Assembly (NCBI GenBank): GCA_038496445.1
Contig: JALMLS010000220.1
Location: 1 to 64,000, forward strand
Source of the DNA: Trichosphaerium sp. ATCC 40318
Lineage: Eukaryota > Discosea > Flabellinia > Trichosidae
Reading direction: 5' to 3'
Length of the DNA: 64,000 bases
Shown here: positions 1-11,205 of the stretch, in pieces
Numbering within the stretch: position 1 is the stretch's first letter
Layout of the letters: each line of letters starts with the position of its first letter
Position numbers and translations under genes: made by a program
Notes under the pieces: generated by a model
Databases searched by the model: none
Told to the model about the DNA's origin: nothing
Seen by the model: only the letters and a program-made list of their open reading frames with translations

Positions 1-1
1 T

Positions 2-586
2 CGTCGTGATTTAAAGATAAAGCTACCAGTAACCGCTGTTAAATTCATCGAACCTCTTATTAACATGACGCAAGCGCAATTTGTTGTACGTCTCGCAAAG
101 AAGAACTTTGATTTGTAGATTTCTTTGATTTTTGATTTTTTTTTTGTTATTCTAAAGTTCCACGTGTTTGAGGCTTATCTTGCTTTAGAATATGTGGCGT
201 CAAATTAAAGGAGCCCCTAATGAAGCCACTGATCACTTTAATGCTAAACCTGAAGTCGGTTTGGAGGCTATTGCTAAGGTTATGACGTTTGGACTTCGCT
301 TTAGTATTCTCAATCATGTTGATCCTATAAGCACAATTTTGTTGGTGCTGGAACATTTTACAGCGGTAATGGACAAGTTGTTTGTATGGTAAGAGTAGAG
401 ACTAATCCAACAACAAGGTACGTAATTCAGTCAAAGAAGACAAAGGGGCTTGACCTCAATTTTTTGTAGCGTTTTACAACTTTGTTAAACTTTTCTTTTA
501 GGCAATGTCGTACTACTATCAAGACGTACAATAACGTTGTTACTCATGCTATTCGTAAACTACTTCTTGTTCAGTTAAAAGCATAG
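2..586 (+). CDS. AP2A: AP-2 complex subunit alpha (alpha-adaptin), C-terminal appendage; 5' truncated by window edge
   Basis: This is the end of the large alpha subunit of the AP-2 clathrin adaptor, which recruits endocytic accessory proteins at the plasma membrane. Reading starts inside the appendage platform subdomain: LPVTAVKFIEPL, an intron at 86-188 (GTACGT...TTAG), then WRQIKGAP, HVDP, NFVGAGTFYS and VRVETNP, and a second intron at 418-501. All of these follow the order of the adaptin ear, and the TAG stop is at 584-586. The frame slips by one base near 327, between HVDP and NFVGAG: the downstream frame carries the conserved residues but is not in phase. That is either a sequencing deletion or a real lesion. 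The family call is firm; the integrity of the gene is not. Confidence 0.8.
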
Positions 587-827
587 TTAATTAAGGCTAT
601 AAGCAACGCTGTATTAATTTGTCACCAAAACAAAAAAGAAAACAAAAACTGAAAAAAAAATAAAAAAGTTTGCATTTCATTACAACTTAAAGGATATTGT
701 GTTTGGAATACCAGAAATTACACATTTCAATAAAATTGACATCACATGGTGTCAATTAGTATTGCAGTTGGTAATCTAAAGGCTAATTTTATTTTTTTTT
801 CCTATGGTTGTCGTGAAGCTCAATTTT

Positions 828-2556
828 TTACAAAAAATAAGTGTCCAAAGTTTGACTTATTAACCATCTTTTGATCTGCATAACTTTTTCAGGTGAGTCC
901 AAAGCACTATTCCAATGTAACCTAGCCAAAGACTTTCTACAGCAATACATTTTAAACGTTTGATCCATTCCTTTTGGACAATACATGTTTGCCACGGCAT
1001 GAAAGCTTTCACAATTTGCAGTTCGTAACCCCAACAAATAGTGCTTTTCATCGAGGGCTGTTTCAAGTAAAAACAATCCAAGGCCTTCATAAGAGAAACT
1101 ACAGTTGGTTACAAACCCTGCATCAACACTGCGCTCTAAAAAAGAGAGCCAATGACATTGAAAGGTATATTCACTGCCAAAAGCATGTTCACATGTAAAG
1201 TCCCAATGTTTTTTGAAAAAAGGTATTGGGATTTTTTGCAGTTCTGGGTACACATAATTTCCACGTGCTTTCCAGCGTTGATCCCTAAATGCTTTGAATT
1301 TTTTAACTACCTTTCGTTGTTTATGCCAAACGTCGTAATGATGTTGTAAGCCGCCATGTCTAGGAATAGCTTTAATAATATCACATATTGACTTAGCAGC
1401 TCCACTGGATTCATCACTGACTAAATGATCTATCTTGGTTAAGTTTGATGCCAAATACCCCATACCATGATTTCTAGAAGCTTTTTCTTTGCTAAGACAG
1501 TTATAGGCTTTGCTGATAGCAGCATCAGCATGGCCTTGAACAATAATTTTTTGTGTTTTTGAACAAATAAAAGTTGCAGTGGCATATGGGGCTTGGGTGC
1601 CCATCCGTTGAGGTCTAGAGTGTTGTTCATCAAATTCAATACATGCACCTTGCCCTGTTAAAGCATATACTTTGTTAAGACCAGTGAGCATGGCTTCGTC
1701 CTCCATCAAAGTTAACTGCTCAACTTTGGTTTGAAATATTTTGGTACATAGTTTAAATCGGTCTCGAGTGATACCATGCACCTTGATCACTTTCAAAAAA
1801 TCCATTGCTTGTTTCCAATTTAATCCATTGAGCAGTGTAGCAGAGGCTACCAAACAATTAATAGTCCATCTTCTATTAGCCTTCTGTATAAAAATGAGAA
1901 AATAGAAACAATAATAACAAGTGACATCAATTAAAAAACATAAAAACTGCCTTACATACCCTAGCATCCAAGTCTACGCAATGTATACTGTAGTCAGAAG
2001 TCTCTGCCACCATGCTAGCACCACAACCATCCACAAAAACGTCTACATTAAGCACACAAGTGTTTTTAGCCCCCATGATGTAATATTGTTTGCAAAGCTC
2101 CAAAATCTGTCCCACATTTGCAAACACATATGAATCTGTTGTACAACGCTCAACACCTTTAGGCACACTCCTTTCAACATGGCAATTGCCTGAAAATGTT
2201 GATGTCAACACCTAAGGTAAGATGAGAAAAAAAAAAAGAGCATTAAAAAAAAAAGGCTGTAGTTGGATTAGTATGGGACATCAACTGAGGTAATGAAATT
2301 TTTTGATAGATAAGAGTTTCAGAATTCCAAAAATATTGTTAATTTTTTTTAGGTGTGAGGGCCATACATCTTCTCGGGTTGGGTACTTTTTAAAACATGA
2401 TTTATGAATGTAACCTTCCTGTAGTGTTATCTCACGTGTGGGAAACACTATTTTGTGACCAATTGTCCAATTGGTATCATTTTTAGAAACTTTTAGTCTA
2501 TTGCCTTTTTTAGTACATTTATTGCACATGATACACTTCTCCTTGGTATAACTCAT
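828..2556 (-). mobile_element. Kolobok-type DDE transposase gene
   Basis: This encodes a DNA-transposon transposase. The main exon (828-1883) carries a first acidic block (EFDEQHSRPQR), LVSDES followed by HHYDVWHKQRK, and a late ESFHAVANMY plus CPKGMDQTF block. That order of acidic residues and the H..DVWH signature are typical of Kolobok superfamily transposases. An intron at 1884-1959 (GTATGT...ACAG) joins it to an upstream exon at about 1960-2212 (CVLNVDVFVDGCGAS). A further exon at about 2286-2556 starts MSYTKEK and has a CIMCNKC...HKSCF cysteine/histidine cluster that could be the N-terminal zinc-binding module; its link to the rest is an inference. The frame is open over the whole catalytic part, so the copy may be recent. 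I could not find terminal inverted repeats or a TTAA target duplication by eye. Confidence 0.65.
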
Positions 2557-2746
2557 GTTGTTATACCTTTTATAGTGTAATTTATTTGACAGCACGTGAA
2601 TTTCAAAAAAAATGAATTTTACGGCAAAAAAAAAAAAAGATGAATTTTGACCTTTATTTAGCTCAAAAATACATTTTAGCTCCACTGCACAACTTACAGT
2701 GTTGTGAAAGTGCCGTGTACAAAGTATCAGCCAAACTTACTTTCCT

Positions 2747-2989
2747 TTAAACGTTGCGATACTGTTGCAAAAATTCGAGAAGCAAATCCTTGTTCATATT
2801 GTGCGGGAGAATTTGTGAGCTAATTAGTATCGCTAAGCAAAGGAATTTAGCAGGAGTATCACCATAGTAGGTAAAAAATTGAGCCTTTATTGGGTTTGCG
2901 AGATGCTCAAAAATGATCAAATAGTCTGCAAGTGTACAAAACACATTCCTATGCGTTTGGAGTCGATACAGGGAATTAGAACAAATCAT
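2747..2989 (-). other. Open helical reading frame of unknown function, possibly an exon
   Basis: An 80-codon open frame with a hydrophobic, helix-like composition (FYTYYGDTP-like segment, then a Leu-rich end). It lies just upstream of the transposase and could be another exon of the element or of a separate gene. I recognise no family, no splice partner is convincing, and the initiating context is unclear. Treat it as unassigned coding potential. Confidence 0.2.
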
Positions 2990-3226
2990 TTGAATATGAC
3001 TTTGTGTCTGTTCATCGTGGTAGGGTAGTCAATGCAATTGTGCTTAGTTTATTGGGGTTCTGAAGAAGGCTATAACGCCTGACTTATCTTCCTCGTAAAG
3101 GGAGCTCATGGTTCAAATTCAAACGAAAACCTAGTTGGCGCACTGTGCACAGTATATTGGCCAGCATAACAAATTGGCACATTTTTATACTCTATCATGG
3201 TAATAGCCTGTAGAGTTAGAGATCTT

Positions 3227-4082
3227 TTAGGTGTTGAATGTACTCCTTCTTGAGCCTTCGTTGTACGTGGAATGTTCGATCAAAATTCCGTTTTTATCCC
3301 ACCTTTTGTACTCGCCATGTTTCTTGTCATCCTTGTAAAAGCCAAGCTCGCGCATTTGTCCATTTTCGCGCCATGTTTTGAACTCTCCTTGGGCAAGCTG
3401 TCGTTTGTAATACCGACTTTCTGCTATTTGTCCATTTCTCCACCACTTTCTGTACTCTCCATGGTATCTGCCGTCCTCGTACCAGTTATGATAGCACATT
3501 TGGCCATTTTCATACCATTCCTTGCTTTCTCCATCTATGTAGCCGTCCTTGTAGTGCCAAAGGCTGTCGACTTGTCCATTTTCAAACCAAGTCTTGTACT
3601 CTCCATCTATAATGTCATTTTTAAAACTTTTCTGCCGGTGCTTTGTTCCGTCCTTGTACCACGTGATAAAATCACCCTCACGCCGACCGTCAATGTAAAA
3701 AGATTTCATTTTGAGTTGTCCATTGTTGAACCATGTTTTGCGCTCTCCATGCTTTAACCATCCTTGTAATTGCACTTTTCTATAAGCACTCCATTTTCGT
3801 GCCATTCTTGAAACCTTCCATGCAAGTTGTGATCCCTGTACAACGACAGACGGAAAAGGTGATCGTTTCTCCACTCTCGCGTTTGCTGTTCTCCTTGTCA
3901 TCCACGAATCTACAGCACGTTCCGAGTTTGCCATTTTTACCATAAAATTTATGTTCTCCCTGTCGTTTGCCATCCAAATATAGGCCAGTGTTGTACACGA
4001 TTCCATTGTCGTGCCACTGCATCATCTTGCCGTGGTATTTGCCATCTGTCATGTTATTTAGTCTGTTCTTTCTGCGTTCCAC
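3227..4082 (-). pseudogene. MORN-type repeat protein, frame-broken
   Basis: Tandem repeats of about 23 residues with the pattern YxDGxxxGExxxWxxNG (for example DGRYHGEYRKWWRNGQ and DDKKHGEYKRWDKNG) run along the minus strand. At least nine units are visible. The repeats occupy three different frames: the first two units to about 3893, the next one to about 3757, and the remainder in a third frame. Each switch is explained by one missing base. The intact relative at 28927-29664 has the same repeat and an F-box-like N-terminus, which I do not see here. MORN_2/YwqK-like repeat proteins of this kind are common in giant DNA viruses of amoebae, in bacteria and in some protists, so acquisition by transfer is possible. 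The broken state could be decay or sequencing deletion. Confidence 0.6.
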
Positions 4083-4235
4083 CTCGTAGCATCGTGATGC
4101 AGTATTTTAATGCTGTCAAGCGTAGTGCGTAGTTAATAATTGTTTAAAACAATTCTTCAGGAGATTCGATGTGTTTGACAATTCTGTTCTGTGAACTTCA
4201 TTAGAGTTGCCAAAGTCACTTTTTAAGACACCAAC

Positions 4236-5786
4236 ATGGCACAACAACAAGCCTCTATCACTGTAAAGTCAAAACTCGTTGGAGAAAACGACTTGCGTCG
4301 TGTTACTCTCCCTGCTGAAGGACTAACATTTGTACTCCTCGCGGAAAAGCTTAGAACTTTGTATGCATACAAGGACATCTCTAAAGCGAAGATTAAATAC
4401 CTCGACCCTGAAAATGACAAGATTACCGTACGCCACAATGGGTCATAGTGGGAGTTCTTAAAATTGTCTTAGATATCCTCTGATGAAGAATTGAGAGAAG
4501 CTTTAAAACTTATTGCGTCAGATAGTATTCTCCGCCTTTTTATTGTCCCTGCAAGGCAACCAGGCGAATTAACAGGAGTACGGCTTTATCGTTTGGGTTT
4601 TTGAAGCAAAACTAATTTAAAACAGGAAACTGTATCCTTAGATGAACGTATTGAAGCCGCAACTGCCGCAATACTAAAGGACGTCAACAACCCAGCACTT
4701 GATGATGAAATTCGTGGTTTTATTTCTACTCTATCAACATCGCTGCCTAACTGCGTCCAACGCAAACCTAGTACGTATTTTTACAGGCGGTTTTTTTTTC
4801 ATTTGTTAACAGTTTTCCAGCTGAGCGTCGCCTTATGCGCATCCTGCGTCGTCGTGTGTTTCAAACAATGAACGACAAAGCTCTCAGGCTATTGGACTCT
4901 ACAAAACCAGAAAACTTCACCCACGCACGCGATTTACTCCAAGGACAACTAGGAATATTCCCAAACGATATTTATAGCATGTACAACCTTGCTTGTAGCG
5001 AATCTCTCCTAAACAATAAGGACGCAGCTTGTGCTGCTTTGAGAAAGTCCGTTGATATGGGATTTAACCGCTTACAAGCTATGCAAAACGATAAGGACCT
5101 CGATAACATCAGGTAAACGCAAACTCTTAATTTTGATCCATTTTTTTCTTTCTCTCAGAAAATCAGGCTCCTTTGAACCTATCCTCGCTCAGAGTTAGGA
5201 ATAATTTAACTGGCATTAACACGTGCCTTTGGAAGCCTCCTTTTTTTAATGAAAAAATTGTTCACAACCGTGCTTTGTGGCACGAAGTTGTTAACATTGC
5301 ATGTTTTTTTTTTCATTTACAAAATCTTACCCTTGCGTTAGAAATGAAGTTTTATACACTCAAATCGTTACCGAGTTGGAAAAAGATAATGGACGTCGTG
5401 GTGGATGTCGCAAAGGAAGAGCACGTTTTGGCGGACGCCGTGGACGTTGTGGCCGCGGACGCGGTGGACGTGGTAGAGGTAGACGCCATAGAGGAAAGAA
5501 ATTCGAGAACGAAGGAAGTGATTCTGAACAATCACTCGATGGTTCAGTTGAAGAAGAGCCATCCGTTGAGGAACAACCACAAGAGCCTGTTGAACCTGAA
5601 GAAGAAGATGCTACCGAAATCCCTGAAGGCATAACCCAGTCAGCTATTGATACCGCAAATGACTTTGCACGCTCCTTGGAGAGTTTGTCTGGCATGGGAT
5701 TTTCTGATAGAAAATCCAATATTGAAGCTTTAGTTCATTCACGTGGTGACCTTACTGGTGCTGTTAAATTCTTGTTGGACAACTGA
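4236..5786 (+). CDS. PB1-TPR-like-RGG-UBA domain protein
   Basis: A five- or six-exon gene. Residues 1 to about 95 form a PB1 domain (ITVKSKL...DISKAKIKYLDPENDKITV, then ISSDEELREAL), which suggests hetero-oligomerisation with another PB1 protein. A TPR-like helical block follows (HARDLLQGQLG, YNLACSESLLNN, GFNRLQAMQNDKDL), then an Arg/Gly box (GGRRGRCGRGRGGRGRGR), an acidic linker and a C-terminal UBA (LSGMGFSDRKSNIEALVHSR, ending AVKFLLDN) that should bind ubiquitin. PB1 plus UBA recalls the p62/NBR1 autophagy receptors, but there is no ZZ finger, and the TPR and RGG parts are not standard in that family. Introns are at about 4442-4482, 4591-4624, 4771-4819, 5115-5158 and 5195-5340. The first junction (GGGTCAT, about 4441) needs one extra base for phase. 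The C-terminal exon is clearly open to TGA 5784-5786. Confidence 0.65.
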
Positions 5787-6137
5787 GAGAATTGATTTGT
5801 CAACTCAACTTGATAAAAGGGTGTATTACCTGACATTGACAAGTAATAAAAAATATCATTATCCCTTTAGTTGTAATTCCTTGCGAATCTTTTTTTTATT
5901 GAGGGTCCGTATTACTTGCTTTTCTATAAGGGCACCCTTAAGCAGATATATTGGATTGGCCCGTCGCTTTGTTAGCAAGAGCTTGTATTTACAAAGACCT
6001 TTTTATACAAGTGGAATAGGCTTTATTTAATTTTTTTTGTATTTGTACAAACAGTCACCAAAAAAAAACAGTGACCTTTTGGGCTGAGGTTAATACTTCC
6101 AGCTTAGCAACTAGTATAGCGTGGTATATAATGACTA
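5787..6137. other. Convergent 3' spacer
   Basis: About 350 bp between the tail-to-tail ends of the PB1-UBA and VIT-like genes. It is AT-rich with homopolymer runs. A frame of about 95 codons overlaps its start on the plus strand, but it lacks family similarity and is treated as chance. No RNA gene or repeat was seen. Confidence 0.5.
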
Positions 6138-7928
6138 CTACTTAGCTCTTTCTACAGACATGAAATAACCTGCAAAAGCGAATTAACAAGAACGGTAGCT
6201 TCAAAAAAAAAAGCAGAAAAGAAATCAATTTGCTTACCAATACAATAAGCAACAACAGCTGCAAATCCACCGATTGAAACCATTTCGATAGCGGAATCTA
6301 TAATACGTTCTTGAGTAATCTTTGCCCTAAAGAAAAACGTGTTAATATAATAATGATAACATGTATGCTGAAGTTCAAAGAGAAGGCCCAAAAAAAGTTG
6401 CGGTAATTGTTTTTTGAACAACGATAATAAAAATTGCAAGAATGGTTATTATAACACTTGTTCAAATAGGGTCATGTGAATACTTTTCGTTCGAATTTAT
6501 TGTCCGAAAGTCTAAAAAAGGAAAGGGCGCAAAAATCTTACCTTGCAACACCCAATGCGACCAATGTGCATCCTGTAAGGAAACAAGCTGAAAAGAATCC
6601 TCTAAATGATGCGCCAAGACCGACATACATTGTGACATCCGCCAACAGTGGAATGAATCCAAAGAAAACTAAAAAACAAAGTAAGAAAAAAACACTTTTT
6701 TTTTTGGATAATAAAATTAACAAAACCCCAAATTTCTCAATCCCTACTCCAACCAAATAGAACCAAACTTACTAAAAGCCATGAAAGTATAAAAAGCAGA
6801 CTTTGTAGGTGATGGTGGCTCCTCTGTAAGCTCTTCTTCCATCATTACAATGTCAACAGTCGTAGTTGCATTTTTCGATATTATTTGTGATAATTTTTCA
6901 GCTTCTTCTGCATGAAACCCTCTTCTTTTAAATATGGCGTTTAGCTTGTCCTTATACATTTGAGGAAACTGGTCGTAAGCTGGAAAAAATTGAGTTAGAA
7001 TTGTTTCAGCGTTCAAGTCCGTTTTACGGGTAAAGTGAAGGCGTAGAGCCAATATAAACCCACTAGCGCGTGCATACAGGGTACTAAAGGTATTTTCGAA
7101 CATCGAAAAAAAAATAACGCAAAAAATATCGCGACGTGGGTTTTCGCGAGTTTGGTGATGCTATGTAGTATCGTACCTTTGTAATTTTTATCTAGTTCGC
7201 GTTGTTTTGATTCCGTCTCAGAAGTTTGGCTCAAAAAGTCTGATACTCCCATAGATATGGCGTCTGCGAACAGATTGGAGAATCCCAGTATCAAAATCAA
7301 TCCAGACGCTACATCTGCGCCGTAACAACCAGCAACAAGACCAAATATGCTGTTGGACGTGTTATCGCTTTAATAGATCATTGTGGAGCGATTTTACCTT
7401 ACAATGCCGTCTGTGCCGCCGTATACAATACTTCGCACGTATTTTACCAAGTCGCGTGAGCGGAAGAATGGTTCTCGTCGTTCCATAGGCTTTCTACTCA
7501 ACTGTCGTGGTGTGTGATTGCTGTTGCTCTAAGAAACACGATTTAGTGACAACTAAGTCTTACCAAACTCGTAAATAACGTACCATCGTACGTAAAGGTT
7601 TGTTTAATGTACTATCACGGTCTACGGAATGCAAATACTGTGGGATTGTTAGGTGTTGGCGTTTAAAATGTTGTATGTGCAGAAATTGTTACAGTGTAGT
7701 GCGTTGTAGGTGCTTTACGGTGGATTTTGAATAAAAACAGGCTTAGACTGGACTTTTAGTCTACAAATTTCATATTTCCACGCGGTATGCATGCAACACA
7801 ACGTTAAAGTGACGTACCTCCTTGCTTTTGCGTACGGTACAAAAAGGTGTGACATTTGTCTCATTTGGGACAATGTTTGGGCGTATAAGGGTGTTTCCAC
7901 TGCGTAGAGGAGGGTAAAGGGCTGCCAT
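6138..7928 (-). CDS. Vacuolar iron transporter (VIT/CCC1)-family membrane protein
   Basis: This is a predicted Fe2+/Mn2+ exporter into an acidic organelle. After a polar N-terminus (MAALYPPLRSGN...) comes the diagnostic VYGGTDGIVSIFGLVAGCYG motif of transmembrane helix 1. Helix 2 reads LGFSNLFADAISMGVSDFLS. A cytosolic metal-binding helical region with GFHAEEAEKLSQIIS and DIVMMEEELTEEPPSP follows, then three C-terminal membrane helices (FFGFIPLLADVTMYVGLG, GFFSACFLTGCTLVALGVA, GGFAAVVAYCIG) ending YFMSVERAK. Seven introns preserve phase; the one around 6980-7173 is the longest at about 195 nt. The order and length match the VIT family. The start at 7928 was chosen because exon 1 splices in phase 0 (GAG|GTACGT to CACAG) into the downstream frame. 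Confidence 0.8.
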
Positions 7929-8338
7929 GGTGGTAGAAATACAGAGAAATTGAACAATTTTTCTTTTTACTCAGGCGCTAGTACAATGTGAACGTCTTTT
8001 CAAACTCAGGTATTTAAATATAGCTTTTATGTGTAGTACATAGAGTAATCCGGGATAGTGTGAAGTACAAAATGTTGCTCTTATTGTTGGTAACAGTGTC
8101 CAAAACTAAATCATTTTTTTTTGAACTTTTTGTGCACGTGATTACATTAAGAGTAAAAACGTCTTCAATTTCGCTGGTTATGAGCATATATACTGTTATT
8201 CCGTATCAACGTTTCCATGAATGTATTTTGAACATGGTAAGGAGTGCGCTTCACGAGTAAACTGTATGCAGTTTGTATTTTTTTCGTTTTTTTTCAGCGT
8301 ATTTTCGAGCAAAGCTAAAATAAAATTAACAAATAGCT
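7929..8338. promoter_or_regulatory. Divergent promoter region between VIT-like and KCTD9-like genes
   Basis: About 410 bp separate two start codons pointing away from each other. It contains one CACGTG palindrome at about 8134, pyrimidine-rich tracts and no convincing gene. A TATA box is not obvious. Confidence 0.45.
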
Positions 8339-9727
8339 ATGGAGAAGGTAGAAAAGGATACCATGCAAAAGGAAGCACCGCCAAAGTGGATTAGACTCAA
8401 TGTCGGAGGCAGATCATTTACTACAACAGCTCAAACACTTTGTTTCGGTAATAATATATCCATTACGCTCCTTATACGTAATAGACGCGACTTCAATGCT
8501 CGCTGCGATGTTTAGTGATGGATTACAACTAAAATCGGCAGATGTAGATGAAACAGGTGCATATCTTATAGACAGGAGTCCTGTATACTTTGTAAGCCAT
8601 ATTACACTATATTATCAGTTTCTAAACTGCTTTATCTCAGGCGCCTATACTCAACTTTCTACGCACTGGTAAACTCATAGTTGATCCTAATATTAGCTTG
8701 GAGGTAGTTTTACCAACGTTACGCCTTTTTGAACGTTTTTAACAGGGCGTTCATGAAGAAGCGACTTATTTTCAGATTAAATCGCTTATGGACTTACTGG
8801 ATAAATCAAAACGTCCTGATATGACAAGAAGAGATTTTATAAAGTTCGAGGATAGGTCGTCATTCCAAGGTGCTGGGTAAGCACGTGATTTATTTGACCA
8901 AAAACCCCGTAATTTGATTAAAAAAATGCGCATATGGTTGACATTGTTTAAAGTGTAAGGCTATCAGGAATTGATTTATCGAAGTTAAATCTTGTTGGAT
9001 TTCGATTTGATGACTGTATTGCAACAAATACGGATTTCTCTGGATGCACAATACGTGGTGGAAGCTTCCAGAATGTAAGTTGTGTTTTGTTTATTAAGTT
9101 GTTATTCGTTGTTCTTTCTTTTGTTTGACCTTTGATTTATAGGCCATTGCTACAGAAGCTTTATTTATAAATGCTCTAGGAGATAGGCTTATGTGTTGTG
9201 AAGCACAACTAATACGTGCAAAATTCGCAGGCGCTCAATTAGTCGCAAGCAACTTTTCTTCAGCTGATTTAGAAGATAGTTCTTTTGAAAACGCTGTGTG
9301 TAATTCAGGTAAGGTCTTAATAATATTACTTTGATAAAGTAGGTAAAAGTACAGTGGTGTTGATGTTTTTTACATAGCATTGTTTCAATACAGTAATCTT
9401 GTGAATGCAAACTTCAAAAACTGTAATCTTCAACACGCCAAATTACAATCTGCAATCTGTCGAGGTTGTGACTTTACTGGTGCTACTTGTACTGGTATGT
9501 ACCTTACAGGTGCTGATCTTAGAGGAGCAACTATAGATTGGTCTCAGATTGATGAATATTGTGCAAGAGGAGCAATAATAACAAAGAAACAGTTTGATAA
9601 GATGCCACTTCCTGATTCTGAAAAAGCTTTGTTTAAATTCAAGATTGAAGAAGATGCACAAGAAAGAGAAAGATCACCACATGTCAAAATGACACGCAGG
9701 CAAAGAGTAAACGAAATTGTATATTAG
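8339..9727 (+). CDS. KCTD9: KCTD9-like protein: BTB/T1 domain plus pentapeptide repeats
   Basis: The N-terminus (after MEKVEKDTMQKEAPPK) is a KCTD-type BTB/T1 domain: WIRLNVGGRSFTTTAQTL, then ATSMLAAMFSDG, YLIDRSPVYF, APILNFLRTGKL and GVHEEATYFQI. The second half contains pentapeptide repeats with the A(D/N)LxX periodicity (LSKLNLVGFRF, NLVNANFKNCNLQHAKL, GMYLTGADLRGAT), forming a right-handed quadrilateral helix. This two-part architecture is that of KCTD9, a candidate CUL3 substrate adaptor. Introns lie at about 8449-8484, 8592-8640, 8703-8745, 8878-8960, 9073-9142 and 9309-9376, all with GT donors. The TAG stop is at 9725-9727. There is no frame problem. Confidence 0.85.
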
Positions 9728-10159
9728 AAGCATTTGTTACAGTAAAAGTGAATAAAAAAAAGTGTAAACAATCTTCACTTATACAGTAATTTTTTTGTAA
9801 AAAGTGGTATTACCAGTTTAATTTTTAGACCTGTTATGCCGTTTAAATCCCCAAACAGTACATTCCTTCCCTATACATCAAATTAACACTTTTTAGAAAC
9901 CAGAAGCACTCACAGCATCCAGGTAGCTCTTTTCCACCAGCGATACTTGTGCATGTAAGTGCGTCCTTGAAAAACTTATAAAGGTTCTCCCTGGCACCCA
10001 AGAACCCCAGAAAAGTGAATTTAAAAGGCACTGAAACGTGCCCGAATTTGAGAATTACTTTGCTTGCCAAGACTGGCAAACCAAATGATTATAAAACCTT
10101 AGCGTTTTTCTAAAAAAGATGAATCTATTTATTGCCAGTAATTGATAGATTAGTTACGC
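9728..10159. other. Spacer with one unassigned 78-codon frame
   Basis: About 430 bp between KCTD9-like and a small secreted-protein gene. A minus-strand frame at 9843-10079 contains a CCECF cluster but no signal peptide, splice partner or recognisable family; I do not call it a gene. Confidence 0.4.
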
Positions 10160-10518
10160 CTAACAATCTCTATGTCCATGTAAACATGATTTATACTCAT
10201 TGTAGCAAGCTTCCCGCCATCTGTCAACACAGGCATTACGGGTAATAAGGGGGTATACTGGACAATTTATTGGTGCATTGGCATAACACCAATCTCTCTC
10301 ACGTATACAACACCTCCAAACCTACAAACAGAATAACCATATATGCATAATTATGTCTGTTGGCAAAGCAAAGTACTTTCTGCGCACGTGGAAGAAAGAG
10401 TTTAATCAGCCAAAAAAAAGCTTGCTTACCGATTGTTGGGTTTCTTCGGAATTCTCACTCCGGCATACCACCTTTTACAAATTATGACAGATAAGAGTAG
10501 TAGAGTTGTTGTTTGCAT
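10160..10518 (-). CDS. Small cysteine-rich secreted protein
   Basis: A two-exon gene. Exon 1 starts at ATG 10518-10516 with a typical signal peptide (MQTTTLLLLLSVIIC). Exon 2 encodes a compact domain with about nine cysteines (WRCCIRERDWCYANAPINC, then CVDRWREACYNEYKSC and HGHRDC) before TAG 10162-10160. The pattern suggests a disulfide-rich extracellular peptide. The donor at about 10428 and acceptor (CTGTTTGTAG) are good, but the phase is off by one base, again as if one G were missing at the CGGTAAG junction. No known family is recognised and no activity is inferred. Confidence 0.5.
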
Positions 10519-11205
10519 GTTTGAATTGCTTGAATTATGACTATAATTGAGCTTCGAGTTTTTATCACGCTATTGTTGCGTTATAATAACATCACCTTTT
10601 GTCGTCAACACGTGGCGTCATAGAACATGAAAAATTGGCATCAATAAACTAAGTGATAATCCAGTACATCAAAGTAAAACTGTAAATACTGCAAGTTTAC
10701 GATTTTCTGAAAATACTGTTCTAGTAGTCAGACAGACTCGCAGTATCTCAATGACTCATGTCAGCAGTATAGCTGGAATCCTATTTGGGATGTTACTTTG
10801 CCTGTCCGTAATTGTGAAACCTTTATTTCAAAGTAGAGTGTAGACTAACAACTGGTGATATTCTACTTCTCGTGTGCCTCGCGTTTGATAACTCGTCTTT
10901 ACAAATATTGAATTATTATTGGCATAGTAACGTCATGTAGCAGCATTATTCTGATCAAATCAATATTTAGAATATGCCACATTTTGCTCTGCCTGAGCTA
11001 TCGATCAGGCATGCTCCTTTCTCCAGATTTGATGATTTTTTCAGAACTCATCAATTTGGCAATTTGACTTGTACTTTCGTTAGCTGTTTGAACTGCACGT
11101 GAAGAATTAATATAATTAAAAAAGATTGCTTTTGGAGTTTCAGTAGTGTTAGTATAGTTCATGAATTTGGTAACATGCTAGTACGAGAAAACAAGTGTTA
11201 AAACT
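10519..11205. other. Apparently gene-free stretch
   Basis: About 690 bp without a convincing frame on either strand. CACGTG occurs near 10609 and 11096. Nothing resembling a tRNA or an snRNA was seen. Confidence 0.45.

Noticed and set aside
3030-3130. Possible tRNA (GGTTCAAATTC string near 3110)
   Set aside because: No acceptor stem, D arm or anticodon stem could be paired around it.
3272-3757. 161-codon open frame on the plus strand with hydrophobic composition
   Set aside because: It is the antisense shadow of the MORN repeats, whose periodicity is only meaningful on the minus strand.
5360-5719. 119-codon minus-strand frame rich in Pro and Ser
   Set aside because: Antisense of the RGG and acidic part of the PB1-UBA gene.
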